This document shows, piece by piece, positions 47,254 to 55,900 of a stretch of DNA of 64,000 nt. Within the stretch, counting starts at the first letter, position 1; every line of letters begins with the position of its first letter. A model generated the notes under the pieces. It saw only the letters and a program-made list of their open reading frames with translations. It did not search any database and was not told the DNA's origin. Source of the stretch: Lysobacterales bacterium 66-474 (GTDB lineage Bacteria; Pseudomonadota; Gammaproteobacteria; Xanthomonadales; Rhodanobacteraceae). The position numbers and the translations under genes are program-made. The stretch spans positions 1 through 64,000 of the forward strand of contig MKWP01000015.1 in the NCBI GenBank assembly GCA_001899805.1, written 5' to 3'.

Positions 47254-48726
47254 TCAAACATCCAGTGTCTTCAATCCCGCGACCAGTTCGCCCGCTGCGG
47301 CCTGCCCGTCGCCGTACAGCATGCGCGTGTTGTCGGCGTAGAACAGCGCATTCTCGATGCCGGCGAAGCCCTTGCCGCGCCCGCGCTTGATCACGATCAC
47401 GTTCTTCGCGTTGGCGACGTCGAGGATCGGCATGCCGTAGATCGGCGAGCTCTTGTCGGTGCGCGCGACCGGGTTCACCACGTCGTTGGCGCCGATCACC
47501 AACGCCACGTCGGTATTCGGGAACTCCGGGTTGATGTCGTCCATGTCCGCGATCAGGTCGTACGGCACGCCGGCTTCCGCCAGCAGCACGTTCATGTGGC
47601 CGGGCATGCGGCCCGCCACCGGATGGATGGCGAACTTGACCTTGACGCCACGCGCGATCAGCAGCTTCGCGAACTCCCAGATCTTGTGTTGCGCCTGCGC
47701 AACCGCCATGCCGTAACCCGGCACGATCGCGACGCGCTCGGCATAGGCCATCATCACCGCGGCATCGTTGGCGTCGATCGGTTTCAGCGCGCCGGCGATT
47801 TCCTGGCTCTCGCCAGCGCCGCCGCCTCCGCCGAAATTGCCGAACAGCACATTGCCCAGCGAACGGTTCATGGCTTTCGCCATCAACTGCGTCAACAGCG
47901 TACCGGCGGCACCGACCACCATGCCGGCGATGATCATGGCCTCGTTCTGCAACACGAAGCCTTCGAACGCCACCGCGAGGCCGGTGAAGGCGTTGTACAT
48001 CGAAATCACCACCGGCATGTCGGCGCCGCCGATCGGCAGCGTCATCGCGATGCCGAACACCAGCGACAACACGACGAACCCGACCAGCAAGCCCCATGCG
48101 AACGCGTGGCCTTCGATACCGGCGGCCAACGCGAGCGCGCCGCACACCACCGCGGCGGCGAAGATCGCCAGATTCACCCAGCGCTGCAGCGGAAACACGA
48201 AACGCCGATCCATCCAGCCCTGCAGTTTCGCGAACGCGATCAGGGAACCCGTGAACGACACCGCGCCGATCAGCACGCCGAGGAAGGCCAGCACCAGTTC
48301 CACCGGGCTCAGGTGCACCGCCACGTTCACCCACGCCTCGGGCTGGATCGGTGATGTATCCGGAACCAGCATCAACGCGGCATTGAACTTGATCAGCTCC
48401 ACGGCGCCGATCGCCGCCGCCGCGCCGCCGCCCATGCCGTTGAACAGCGCCACCATCTGCGGCATCGCGGTCATCGGCACGCGCCGGCCGACGATCCACG
48501 ACAACACCACGCCGACCACGATCGCGCCGATCATCAGGGGCAGGTTGTGCATGCCGGGCAGGAAGAACGTCGCGACGATCGCGGCGGCCATGCCGATGCC
48601 GGCCCAGATGATTCCGTTCCGCGCGGTGCGCGGCGAACTCATCCGTTTCAGGCCCCAGATGAAGAGTACGGCCGCGATGAAATAGATGGCCTCGACGACG
48701 GTGGGCATCCACGCAGGCAGGACCAT
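47254..48726 (-). CDS. pntB: NAD(P) transhydrogenase subunit beta
   Basis: This 490-residue protein has an N-terminal half with eight to nine membrane helices, including the proton-channel segment AFNGMGGGAAAAIGA-like FNGMGGGAAA, and a C-terminal NADP-binding domain with VAIVPGYGMAVAQAQHKI, FAIHPVAGRMPGHMNVLLAEA and GANDVVNPVA. It drives hydride transfer from NADH to NADP with the proton gradient. ATG 48726 overlaps the pntAB stop as TGATG; a GTG one codon up is possible. Its partner pntAA is 10.4 kb upstream instead of adjacent. Confidence 0.95.
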   Translation of the reverse strand: MVLPAWMPTVVEAIYFIAAVLFIWGLKRMSSPRTARNGIIWAGIGMAAAIVATFFLPGMHNLPLMIGAIVVGVVLSWIVGRRVPMTAMPQMVALFNGMGGGAAAAIGAVELIKFNAALMLVPDTSPIQPEAWVNVAVHLSPVELVLAFLGVLIGAVSFTGSLIAFAKLQGWMDRRFVFPLQRWVNLAIFAAAVVCGALALAAGIEGHAFAWGLLVGFVVLSLVFGIAMTLPIGGADMPVVISMYNAFTGLAVAFEGFVLQNEAMIIAGMVVGAAGTLLTQLMAKAMNRSLGNVLFGNFGGGGGAGESQEIAGALKPIDANDAAVMMAYAERVAIVPGYGMAVAQAQHKIWEFAKLLIARGVKVKFAIHPVAGRMPGHMNVLLAEAGVPYDLIADMDDINPEFPNTDVALVIGANDVVNPVARTDKSSPIYGMPILDVANAKNVIVIKRGRGKGFAGIENALFYADNTRMLYGDGQAAAGELVAGLKTLDV

Positions 48727-49028
48727 CACTTCTTCTCCCCTGCGGCCGGCTTGGACGTCTTGAACATTTCCAGCATTCGTTCGGTCACCACGTAGCCGCC
48801 CGCGACATTGCCCGCAGCGAGCAATACCGCGATCACGCCGATCGTGATTTCGACCGGCGTTTCCGCATGACCCAGCGCCACCATCGCGCCTACCAGCACG
48901 ATGCCGTGCACGAAGTTGGAGCCCGACATCAGCGGCGTGTGCAAGATGACTGGCACCCGACTGATGATCTCGTAGCCGGTGAATGCCGCCAACATGAAGA
49001 TGTACAGTGCAAGAAAACCGGTAATCAT
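48726..49028 (-). CDS. pntAB: NAD(P) transhydrogenase subunit alpha, part 2 (membrane)
   Basis: This 100-residue protein has three to four membrane helices (FLALYIFMLAAFTGYEII, NFVHGIVLVGAMVAL) and the family segment PVILHTPLMSGSNFVHG. In the three-gene version of the enzyme this subunit links the NAD-binding PntAA to PntB. It has its own GGAGGG before ATG 49028, followed upstream by only 98 bases to a divergent sigma gene, so a promoter must lie there or transcription of pntAB-pntB depends on read-through across foreign DNA. Confidence 0.93.
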   Translation of the reverse strand: MITGFLALYIFMLAAFTGYEIISRVPVILHTPLMSGSNFVHGIVLVGAMVALGHAETPVEITIGVIAVLLAAGNVAGGYVVTERMLEMFKTSKPAAGEKK

Positions 49029-49126
49029 GTTTCCCTCCTGCAGGCCCGGGCCATCATAACGGCATGTGTGGCCCGCATGCGGCGGTCAACCCCATTCCGG
49101 CTGACGCGTTATCGAGGCAGGTACGG

Positions 49127-49762
49127 ATGCGCGAGACCACGGATGCCGAAACGATTCCCACGCACGGAACCGCGATGAACGCCGCCGTGGCACTCGAACT
49201 GGCGTCGCCGGTGCTGGATGCCGCGCGACCGGTCGCGGCCACCATCGAGGCCTTCCTCGCCTCGGTCGAACGGCGCGCTTGGCGCGTCGCGGAAATCGCG
49301 CTGCGCGATCCGGACGAGGCGCTGGACGCAGTGCAGGACGCGATGCTGCGGCTGGTGAAACATTATTCCGGCAAGCCGGCCGAGGAATGGCCGCCCTTGT
49401 TCTGGGGCATCCTGCGCCGGCGCATCACGGACCTGCAACGCCGGCGCACGGTCCGCAACCGGATCATGGTCTGGACGGGCCGCATGGTCACGGACGATGA
49501 CGAGGAACTGCCGGCGTGGGAAGCGCCGGACCTCGGTCCCGAGCCGTCGCGCGCGCTGGCCTCGCGACAGGCGTTGGCTGCGATGTCTGCGGCCATCCGC
49601 GCACTTCCGCGGCGTCAACAGCAGGCGTTCCTGTTGCGGGTGCTGGAAGGCCTGGACGTGGCCGACACGGCCAAGGCCATGGGTTGCTCGGAAGGCAGTG
49701 TCAAAACGCACTTGTCGCGCGCCATGGATGCGCTGCGGACACGCTTGGAGGATTGGCGATGA
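49127..49762 (+). CDS. ECF-like RNA polymerase sigma factor
   Basis: This 211-residue sigma factor has region 2 (ALDAVQDAMLRLVKHYSGKPA, FWGILRRRITDLQRRR) and region 4 (ALPRRQQQAFLLRVLEGLDV, MGCSEGSVKTHLSRAMDALR). I place the start at ATG 49127, with GAGG a few bases upstream; ATG 49175 would drop 16 residues. It overlaps the next gene by ATGA. Followed by a one-helix protein and DUF3106, it forms a trio I recall as conserved in Xanthomonadaceae, where the second gene acts as a candidate anti-sigma factor. Confidence 0.85.
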   Translation: MRETTDAETIPTHGTAMNAAVALELASPVLDAARPVAATIEAFLASVERRAWRVAEIALRDPDEALDAVQDAMLRLVKHYSGKPAEEWPPLFWGILRRRITDLQRRRTVRNRIMVWTGRMVTDDDEELPAWEAPDLGPEPSRALASRQALAAMSAAIRALPRRQQQAFLLRVLEGLDVADTAKAMGCSEGSVKTHLSRAMDALRTRLEDWR

Positions 49763-50199
49763 ACACATACAGTGGAAATACAATCAACGAGTTGCCGCGT
49801 GATGATGAAGTGGAATCGCGCGCACGCGCCGTGTTCCAGACCGCCTGCGAGAACACCGATTCCTACCATGCGTTGCGACTCGGCCTCGCTCGCCGCAAGG
49901 CGCTGCAATCGCGCGCGACGCGTTCACCGGCCCGCCTGTGGGCGCCGCTGGCGGGCGGTGCGGCCGCGTGCTGCGCGCTGGTGATCGCAATCATCGCAAT
50001 GCGCCCCGACATCCGCATCGCGGCCCCGGACACAACCATCGCCGCATCCGCACCGATCGCCGCCGAAGCCGCCGAAAACACCGAAGACATTCCGGCGGTC
50101 GACAGCAACCAGATGGAGATGGTGCAGGACCTCGATTTCTATCGCTGGCTGGCCACGCAGCCCGCGGTCGCCACGGCAACGCCGAAGGACGTCCGCTGA
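49759..50199 (+). CDS. Single-pass membrane protein, candidate anti-sigma factor
   Basis: This 146-residue protein has a cytoplasmic N-terminal part of about 65 residues (RARAVFQTACENTDSYHALRL), one membrane helix (LAGGAAACCALVIAIIAM) and a periplasmic tail ending in LDFYRWLATQP. The WL(A)-type tail recurs in small proteins that follow this sigma group. It overlaps the sigma gene by four bases and is followed two bases later by the DUF3106 gene, so the three are co-translated. It has no ZAS-type zinc motif, so anti-sigma function is inferred only from place and topology. Confidence 0.7.
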   Translation: MNTYSGNTINELPRDDEVESRARAVFQTACENTDSYHALRLGLARRKALQSRATRSPARLWAPLAGGAAACCALVIAIIAMRPDIRIAAPDTTIAASAPIAAEAAENTEDIPAVDSNQMEMVQDLDFYRWLATQPAVATATPKDVR

Positions 50200-50201
50200 C
50201 G

Positions 50202-50765
50202 ATGGCAAGGACCGCCGCCCCGTTGCTCGCGCTGTTCGCCGCCGCCGGCCTGTTGGCCGCGCCGCGTGCACTCGCGCAAACCACGGCGGCCATCCCGGCA
50301 CCTAGTGCGTCACGCGTGGCCGCAGGTATCGACAGCCCGAAGCAGCCCCTGGCATGGTCCAGCCTCAGCCCCTCGCAGCAACGCGTGCTCGCGCCCGTAC
50401 AGGACCAATGGGACCAGATGCACCCCGCGCGGCAACAACGCCTGGCCGAGCACGCGGATCATTGGGCGACCCTGCCGCCGCAGCGCCAGCAACAAATCCA
50501 CGAACGACTCACGCGCTGGGCCAACATGACCCCGCAACAACGCCAGCAACTGCGCGAAAACGCGCGCGCCTTCCATGACCTCACGCCCGAACAACGCGCG
50601 CGCGTCAGGGCCGCCTTCGAACGATTCCGTTCCCTGCCCCCAGACGAACGCAAGGCCCTGCGCGAACGCTGGCACGCGATGCCGCCCGCGCAACGCATGC
50701 GCTGGGCCGACGGACATCCCGGGCAGCCGCTACCCGCGCGCCCTCCCGGGCGCCGTGGCCATTGA
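50202..50765 (+). CDS. DUF3106 exported protein
   Basis: This 187-residue protein has a signal peptide ending near ALA-QT (about 25-26), and a mature part made of repeated helical units with the pattern W..L.P.Q...L....WA..P..QR, such as HWATLPPQRQQQIHERL and RWANMTPQQRQQLRENA and RAFHDLTPEQRARVRAAF. This is the DUF3106 signature. Function is unknown; such Pro/Gln helical repeats recall periplasmic sensors of the CpxP type. It closes the sigma/anti-sigma-like/DUF3106 unit. Confidence 0.8.
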   Translation: MARTAAPLLALFAAAGLLAAPRALAQTTAAIPAPSASRVAAGIDSPKQPLAWSSLSPSQQRVLAPVQDQWDQMHPARQQRLAEHADHWATLPPQRQQQIHERLTRWANMTPQQRQQLRENARAFHDLTPEQRARVRAAFERFRSLPPDERKALRERWHAMPPAQRMRWADGHPGQPLPARPPGRRGH

Positions 50766-50823
50766 GCGATCCATGGCATGCCCGGCAAGGATGACGCCGG
50801 AAACCGACCCCCGGGAACCACGT

Positions 50824-50853
50824 TTGACGCTGACAATTGCTCCACAGTAGGAT
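50824..50853 (+). promoter_or_regulatory. Sigma-70-type promoter candidate before the beta-sandwich gene
   Basis: TTGACG (50824-50829) and TAGGAT (50848-50853) are separated by 18 bases, and transcription would start about 35 bases before the chosen ATG. It implies that the three downstream genes form a unit separate from the sigma/DUF3106 trio. Confidence 0.45.
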
Positions 50854-50895
50854 GGCGGCCATCGAGTGGACTCCTGCAAGGGAGGCATGTCTTTC

Positions 50896-51717
50896 ATGAC
50901 TGCGACCCACGAGGTGACGGCGGCAAGGCCTTCGCTGCAATTTGCCTGCTCGCCCAAGACACGACTTTTCTTCACCGGCCCGCCGCAGGGACTGACCGGA
51001 TCGATTCCGCTTGTCAACACCAGCGACGGCAAGCTCAAACTGCGCAGCATCGGGCTCAAGTCGTCGTCGCTGAAGGGGGTCGCCAAGCTTCCCCTGAGCG
51101 AGATCCCCTTCTTCGCCAAGCTGTACCCGGGCGAACAAGCGGACATCCCGGGAACCATCGCGCTCGATTCGAGCACCCCGCCCGGACATCACACGTTCGA
51201 GGTCACCGTGGGCGGCACCACGGTGATGGCCGAGGCGCATGTGGAGGAAGTCGTCGATCTTCGCATGGCTCCTGCGCAGATCACGATCCTGGCCGGAAGC
51301 TCGCCCCACGTCACGCGCAGCTTCGTGGTCGAGAACGCCGGCAATGTCGACCTTCCGACCGGCGCGCAATGCGAGACGCCCATCCTCGATTCGAACGACA
51401 TCGCGTCCGCCATGGTCGCCGGCATCAACGATTCCGACAAGTCGACCGTCGAGGCCATGGTCAAGAGCATCCTTCTGCACTGGGGCGAACTGCACGTCGG
51501 CACGCTCGTCACCCGCCGTGATCCCATCGTCCTGCATCCCGGACAAAAACTTTCGGTCGATATCCATTTCGAGCTTCCTGCCACGTTGAAGCCGCTGCGC
51601 CACTACTGGGCGAACCTGCAGTTGTACAACGCGACACTGTTCGTCGACATCTACACCACCGCCAACTATGGCAGCAAGACGAAGCGTTCCGGCAAGGCCC
51701 AAGGGAGGGCGCCATGA
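50896..51717 (+). CDS. Beta-sandwich (Ig/NEW3-like) protein of unknown function
   Basis: This 273-residue protein has no signal peptide or membrane helix. Two tandem beta-sandwich-like halves are visible: about 10-115 (LTGSIPLVNTSDGKLKLRSI, LYPGEQADIPGTIALD, GHHTFEVTVGG) and about 125-255 (ITILAGSSPHVTRSFVVENA, LHPGQKLSVDIHFELP, HYWANLQLYNATLFVDIYT). The PG-then-alternating-strand signature recalls NEW3/COG1470 Ig-like folds. ATG 50896 follows GGAGG by ten bases; ATG 50887 is too close to the SD. It overlaps the next gene by ATGA. Function is unknown. Confidence 0.7.
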   Translation: MTATHEVTAARPSLQFACSPKTRLFFTGPPQGLTGSIPLVNTSDGKLKLRSIGLKSSSLKGVAKLPLSEIPFFAKLYPGEQADIPGTIALDSSTPPGHHTFEVTVGGTTVMAEAHVEEVVDLRMAPAQITILAGSSPHVTRSFVVENAGNVDLPTGAQCETPILDSNDIASAMVAGINDSDKSTVEAMVKSILLHWGELHVGTLVTRRDPIVLHPGQKLSVDIHFELPATLKPLRHYWANLQLYNATLFVDIYTTANYGSKTKRSGKAQGRAP

Positions 51718-52232
51718 ACAAAGGTGGATCCACCCCCAGCATCCCGAACCCGTGGGCATTCAAGATCGGCGTCAATGGCGCGATCGACGCCGACCTGGAC
51801 AACATCCATATCGCCGAGATCGCACCGATCAACACCACCTCGAAAGTGGACAGTGACTCGAAACTCGGCCTGAAAGTCGAACCACTGGATCTGAAAATCG
51901 AACCACTGAAAGTCGACAGCAATTCCGTCACGGCATCATCCATCGACCTGAAGCCGGTTGCCGTCGATTCCTGCCAGACGATCAAGATCGCGCCGTTGCC
52001 GCCCATGCGCATGGAGCAACCGTACTCGCAGCATTTCGGCATCACCTTCATGGGCGTGGAACTGTTCGGTTTCACCAGTTCCGGCAAGTACGACACGTTG
52101 CTGAACGATCCGCCGCACGCCGGATCATGCTGCGGCCAGCATGTGCACGCCGAGCGCGCGTCGACGTCCGGCCGGCCCGAACCCACCGTCGCACGCAACG
52201 ACAACGGGTTGCGGGTCCGCATCGGCAAGTGA
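51714..52232 (+). CDS. Short-repeat protein of unknown function
   Basis: This 172-residue protein is not recognised. It has no signal peptide. Its middle (about 25-90) consists of alternating charged and hydrophobic residues with near-repeats of the form K-V-D-S and V/I-E-P-L (KVDSDSKLGLKVEPLDLKIE, then PLKVDSN). That is the pattern of a stacked beta structure. A second part has a SGKYDTLLNDPPHAGSCCGQ segment with a CC pair and several His. It starts inside the stop of the previous gene and ends 31 bases before the Cys-rich gene, whose SD is strong. Confidence 0.65.
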   Translation: MNKGGSTPSIPNPWAFKIGVNGAIDADLDNIHIAEIAPINTTSKVDSDSKLGLKVEPLDLKIEPLKVDSNSVTASSIDLKPVAVDSCQTIKIAPLPPMRMEQPYSQHFGITFMGVELFGFTSSGKYDTLLNDPPHAGSCCGQHVHAERASTSGRPEPTVARNDNGLRVRIGK

Positions 52233-52263
52233 AGGGGCGGAACCTTTTCCGAGGAGACGCATC

Positions 52264-52974
52264 ATGCAAAATACCCGCTTCGCGCAAACCAGGGGTCCGG
52301 AAGTCTTCTACGGCTACTGCCACGACAGCGGCAGGATGCGGATGATGGACTACGACGATTTCATGACCAACCTGCAGCAGGGATACTCCAACCTGTACCA
52401 GGTTCCGGGCGGCACGGCCGCCTATTCGAATCCGGTTTCCAATCCAGTTTCCAGTTGGCCGGCTTCGAACTTCAGGCGTCGCCAAGGCTGCGATTGCCAC
52501 GCTCAGCAGGATGATTGCGGCTGCAACTGCTGCATCCGTTGCGCGGATGCCGTCCAGTACGCCTACTGCGGCGAGACGCGCAAGATTCCCGTCACCTTTG
52601 ACAACGACTCGCGCCGTGAACGCCAGGTCACCGTGCAGCTTGGCGAGTTCATCACCGACGGCGGACGCCCCCTCGCATGGAAGGCTGCACTCTCGGAGAC
52701 ACAATTCACCCTGTCTCCCTGCAGCCAGAAGACTGTCCTCATCACGGTCAACATCGACTGCCGGCAAGACCAGCCAACCAGGAAGGATGCCACCCGAAGC
52801 GACGCCCGCGCGGAACGTGCCGCCCCCGCTGCGGTTGAATCCTGCACGGTCGGTTACGCCAGGATCAACGCGGACGGCTGCCTCATCCGCCCGCTGATCG
52901 TTGCGGTGGCCGTCCTGCCCGATCATTGCGGGGCACGGAAGATCGGCTGCCTTTGCGGTGGCTGCTGCGACTAG
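52264..52974 (+). CDS. Cysteine-rich protein (18 Cys) of unknown function
   Basis: This 236-residue protein has no signal peptide. It has 18 cysteines, seven of them inside CDCHAQQDDCGCNCCIRC (about 75-92) and five in CGARKIGCLCGGCCD at the C-terminus. Between them lies a beta-sandwich-like stretch (KIPVTFDNDSRRERQVTVQL, FTLSPCSQKTVLITVNID). Spacing suggests metal binding or disulphide packing. GAGGAG lies seven bases before ATG 52264. Its TAG stop overlaps the stop of the convergent polyketide synthase through the palindrome CTAG. No family is recognised. Confidence 0.7.
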   Translation: MQNTRFAQTRGPEVFYGYCHDSGRMRMMDYDDFMTNLQQGYSNLYQVPGGTAAYSNPVSNPVSSWPASNFRRRQGCDCHAQQDDCGCNCCIRCADAVQYAYCGETRKIPVTFDNDSRRERQVTVQLGEFITDGGRPLAWKAALSETQFTLSPCSQKTVLITVNIDCRQDQPTRKDATRSDARAERAAPAAVESCTVGYARINADGCLIRPLIVAVAVLPDHCGARKIGCLCGGCCD

Positions 52975-55900
52975 GCGCGCTGCGCACGCAGGATCCTGTA
53001 CTGCCAGGCGCCGCTGTTCATCTGCTCGTACACAGCGGAGCCCGGCACGGCCAGGAAGTTGTCGATCATCGCGTCGTGCCCGCCGAATGCCTGCGCGCGC
53101 GTGGCGGCGACATCGTCGCAGGAGGCCAGCACGTTCGACGTGATGTCCCGCTCGCTCAGGATCTTGAACCCCAGCGGAAGCAGCAGCGCGCGCACTTCCA
53201 GCCACCGCTCCACCGGCAGCAGGTCCGTGTAGAGGAAAACCCCCTTCTTCCTGATCACGCGGCCCACCTCGCCGTAGAACGCGCGCAGATTCGGATACGT
53301 GTGGGACGACTCGACGTTGGTGACGACGTCGAAGGTCCAGTCCTTGAACGGCATGTTCTCGGAATCGCCGACCTCGAACCTGGTTCCGTGCCCGTGTGTC
53401 CTGCGGCAGAAGGCGATCGCTTCCGGCGACAGGTCCATGCCCACGGCCTTGGCCAGCAGGGTCTCGGCCATCAACGCCACCATTCCGCCGCGCCCGCAAC
53501 CCACGTCCAGCACGCGTTTGCCGTTGATCGCGGTATCACCGATCAACTCGAACGCCAGTCGGACCGAATTGCGATTGAATACGCGTTCCGGTATCTCGAA
53601 GCGGGCGTCGTCACCGGCGCCCTTGCTGACATATCCATAGTTGAGGAAGAACGACGCTTCCCCGACCCCCGAGTTCTGCAAACGCCGGCTCACGTCATCG
53701 TAGAAGTCGCGATAGCTCTGTTTCGCCGCCTTGCCCGGCGCATCGCCCCGCAATTCCGTCGCCTCCACCTGCTCGAACGGAAGCCCGGCGGGTTTGGCGT
53801 CTGCTTCGCCCGCCTGGGCTTTCGCGACGATCACCGCGAGTTCGCCGATGCTCGGCGCCTGGAACAGCTTCAGTACCGGCAACTCGATCTGGAATCTTTC
53901 GCAGATTTCCGCGGCCACCTGCGCCGCCAGCAGCGAGTGTCCGCCCAGATCGAAAAACCGGTCGTGGACACCGACCGCGTCGATGCCCAGTTGCCTTCCC
54001 CATATCTCGGCCAGGCCACGTTCCACCTCGTTGCGGGGTTCGACGTAAGCCGTCGCAAGGCTCGGCCGCGGATGCAACTCCATCGCCGAACCATTCGCGG
54101 CTGCGGTTTGCTTGTGCTGGACCCATGCCTGCAGGCGTTCCTCTAGATTCACCGCGACGATCGCCCGCGAACCCACCGGGGATGCCAGCAACCGCAACAA
54201 CGCGTCGCCTCCTTCCCGGGGATTGATCGCCAACGGCATGCTCACGTTCTGTGCTTCGGCGGCGTTGTCCCACGCATCCCAGTCGATGCTCAACCACCGC
54301 TCGCCTCGCTGAAGCGCCAGCACATCCAGCAGCGCATTCACCGCGGAGTACGCAGCGAGCCCAAGGCCGCCCAGGATCGACGAGATCGACGAGTGCAACA
54401 CCCATCGCGCCGGCTCGCGTCCCTGCATGGCCTCCATCACGTTGTAGAGCCCGCGGATTTTCGGCGAAAACTGCGCTTCCATGACCTCCATGCCCGTCTC
54501 CGCGGCGGAGGCAAACGCCGCGGCATCGATGCGCGCCGCACCGTGCACGACCATGTCGATCTTGCCGAACCGTTGGACCGCGAGGTCGACGGCCTCCATG
54601 ACTTCAGCGGCCTTGTTCAGGTCGGCACGCAGCACCATCACGTCATCGCGCGTCTCACGCATCGCCGCGAGCCGCTTCAGGATCTTCCGCTGCCCTTCCG
54701 AAACGGACGGATCTTCGCTCGCTGCCGCCCATTCCGGCGGAATCGGCAGCGCCGTCCTGCCGAGCAGCACCAGTCGCGCCCCGATGTTGGCGAACATCGT
54801 TTCGGCGAGGTGAAGCCCCATGTGCCCGAGCCCCCCCGTGATCAAGACCACCGGCGACTCCGGCAGATCCAGCGGCGGCTTCGAGGCACTGGTGGCCATC
54901 GGCACGAACGTTTCGACGAAACGGTTCCCCGAGCGCATGGCCAGCGCCGGATCAGGCAAGCCCGCCGCCAGTTCCGCAGCGAGCATCGCCGGCAGGTTCT
55001 TGTCGCCGTCGACATCCGCATGCGCAATCCTCAAGCCGGGGTGTTCCTGGGGCAACACACGTGCCACTCCCGCACCGAGGGCACGCGCAGGGTCCAGCGC
55101 ATCTCCCGGATGCACCAGGGCGGTGCCGCGTGCCACGAACAGCATCGGAAGAGGACGCACCGTTTGCTGGCCGCTGAGCGCGTGGGCCAGCCGCATCGGA
55201 CCCAGCAATGCCGGCACCGCCGCGTCGTCAAGCACCGTGTTGGCCGGGGACGCCGCATTCCAGCAATACACGACGCCCGCCAGTCTCTCTTCCCCGGCAC
55301 ACACGTCCGCCGCCATGCGGCGGTAGTCATCCGCCTTGGCAGGATCGATTTCATATCCTCCGCGGGTCTTCTTGAATCGGTTGCCCCGCCTTGCCGTTAT
55401 CGGTTTTGCACCTTGCGCACGCAGGGCGGCAAGCATGGATGGTGCGGGCGTTCCCGCATCATCGAAGACAAGTATTTTCCTGCCGGCGATCGCACCGGGG
55501 TCGGTCTTCAATGCCGCAGTCCCGTTCCACACCGCCTTGTACATCCACTTCGAAGTATCGCGCAGCTCCGCTTCCCTGCTCTTCGCGTCGGGCAGCGCCC
55601 CCACCCAATAACTGTGCCGTTCGAACGGGTAAGTGGGCAAACTCACGCGGCGCCTCGGCTCGGTTTCGTGAAACCGCTGCCAATCCGCGGCGACCCCGGC
55701 AGCCCACAGGTCGCCCAGGGCAGCCAGCATCGTGCGCGTGTCCGGCGTCGTGTTCTCCGCCGTCGGCAGCGAATTGACGCATCCCGCCTTCATTCCCGTG
55801 GCTGTCGCCGTGGCCTTGACGAAAGTCGTCAGTGCATTGCCCGGCCCGACTTCCAGATAGACGGGATCCTTTCCGGCCAGTGCCTCCTGCGCGATCCCCA

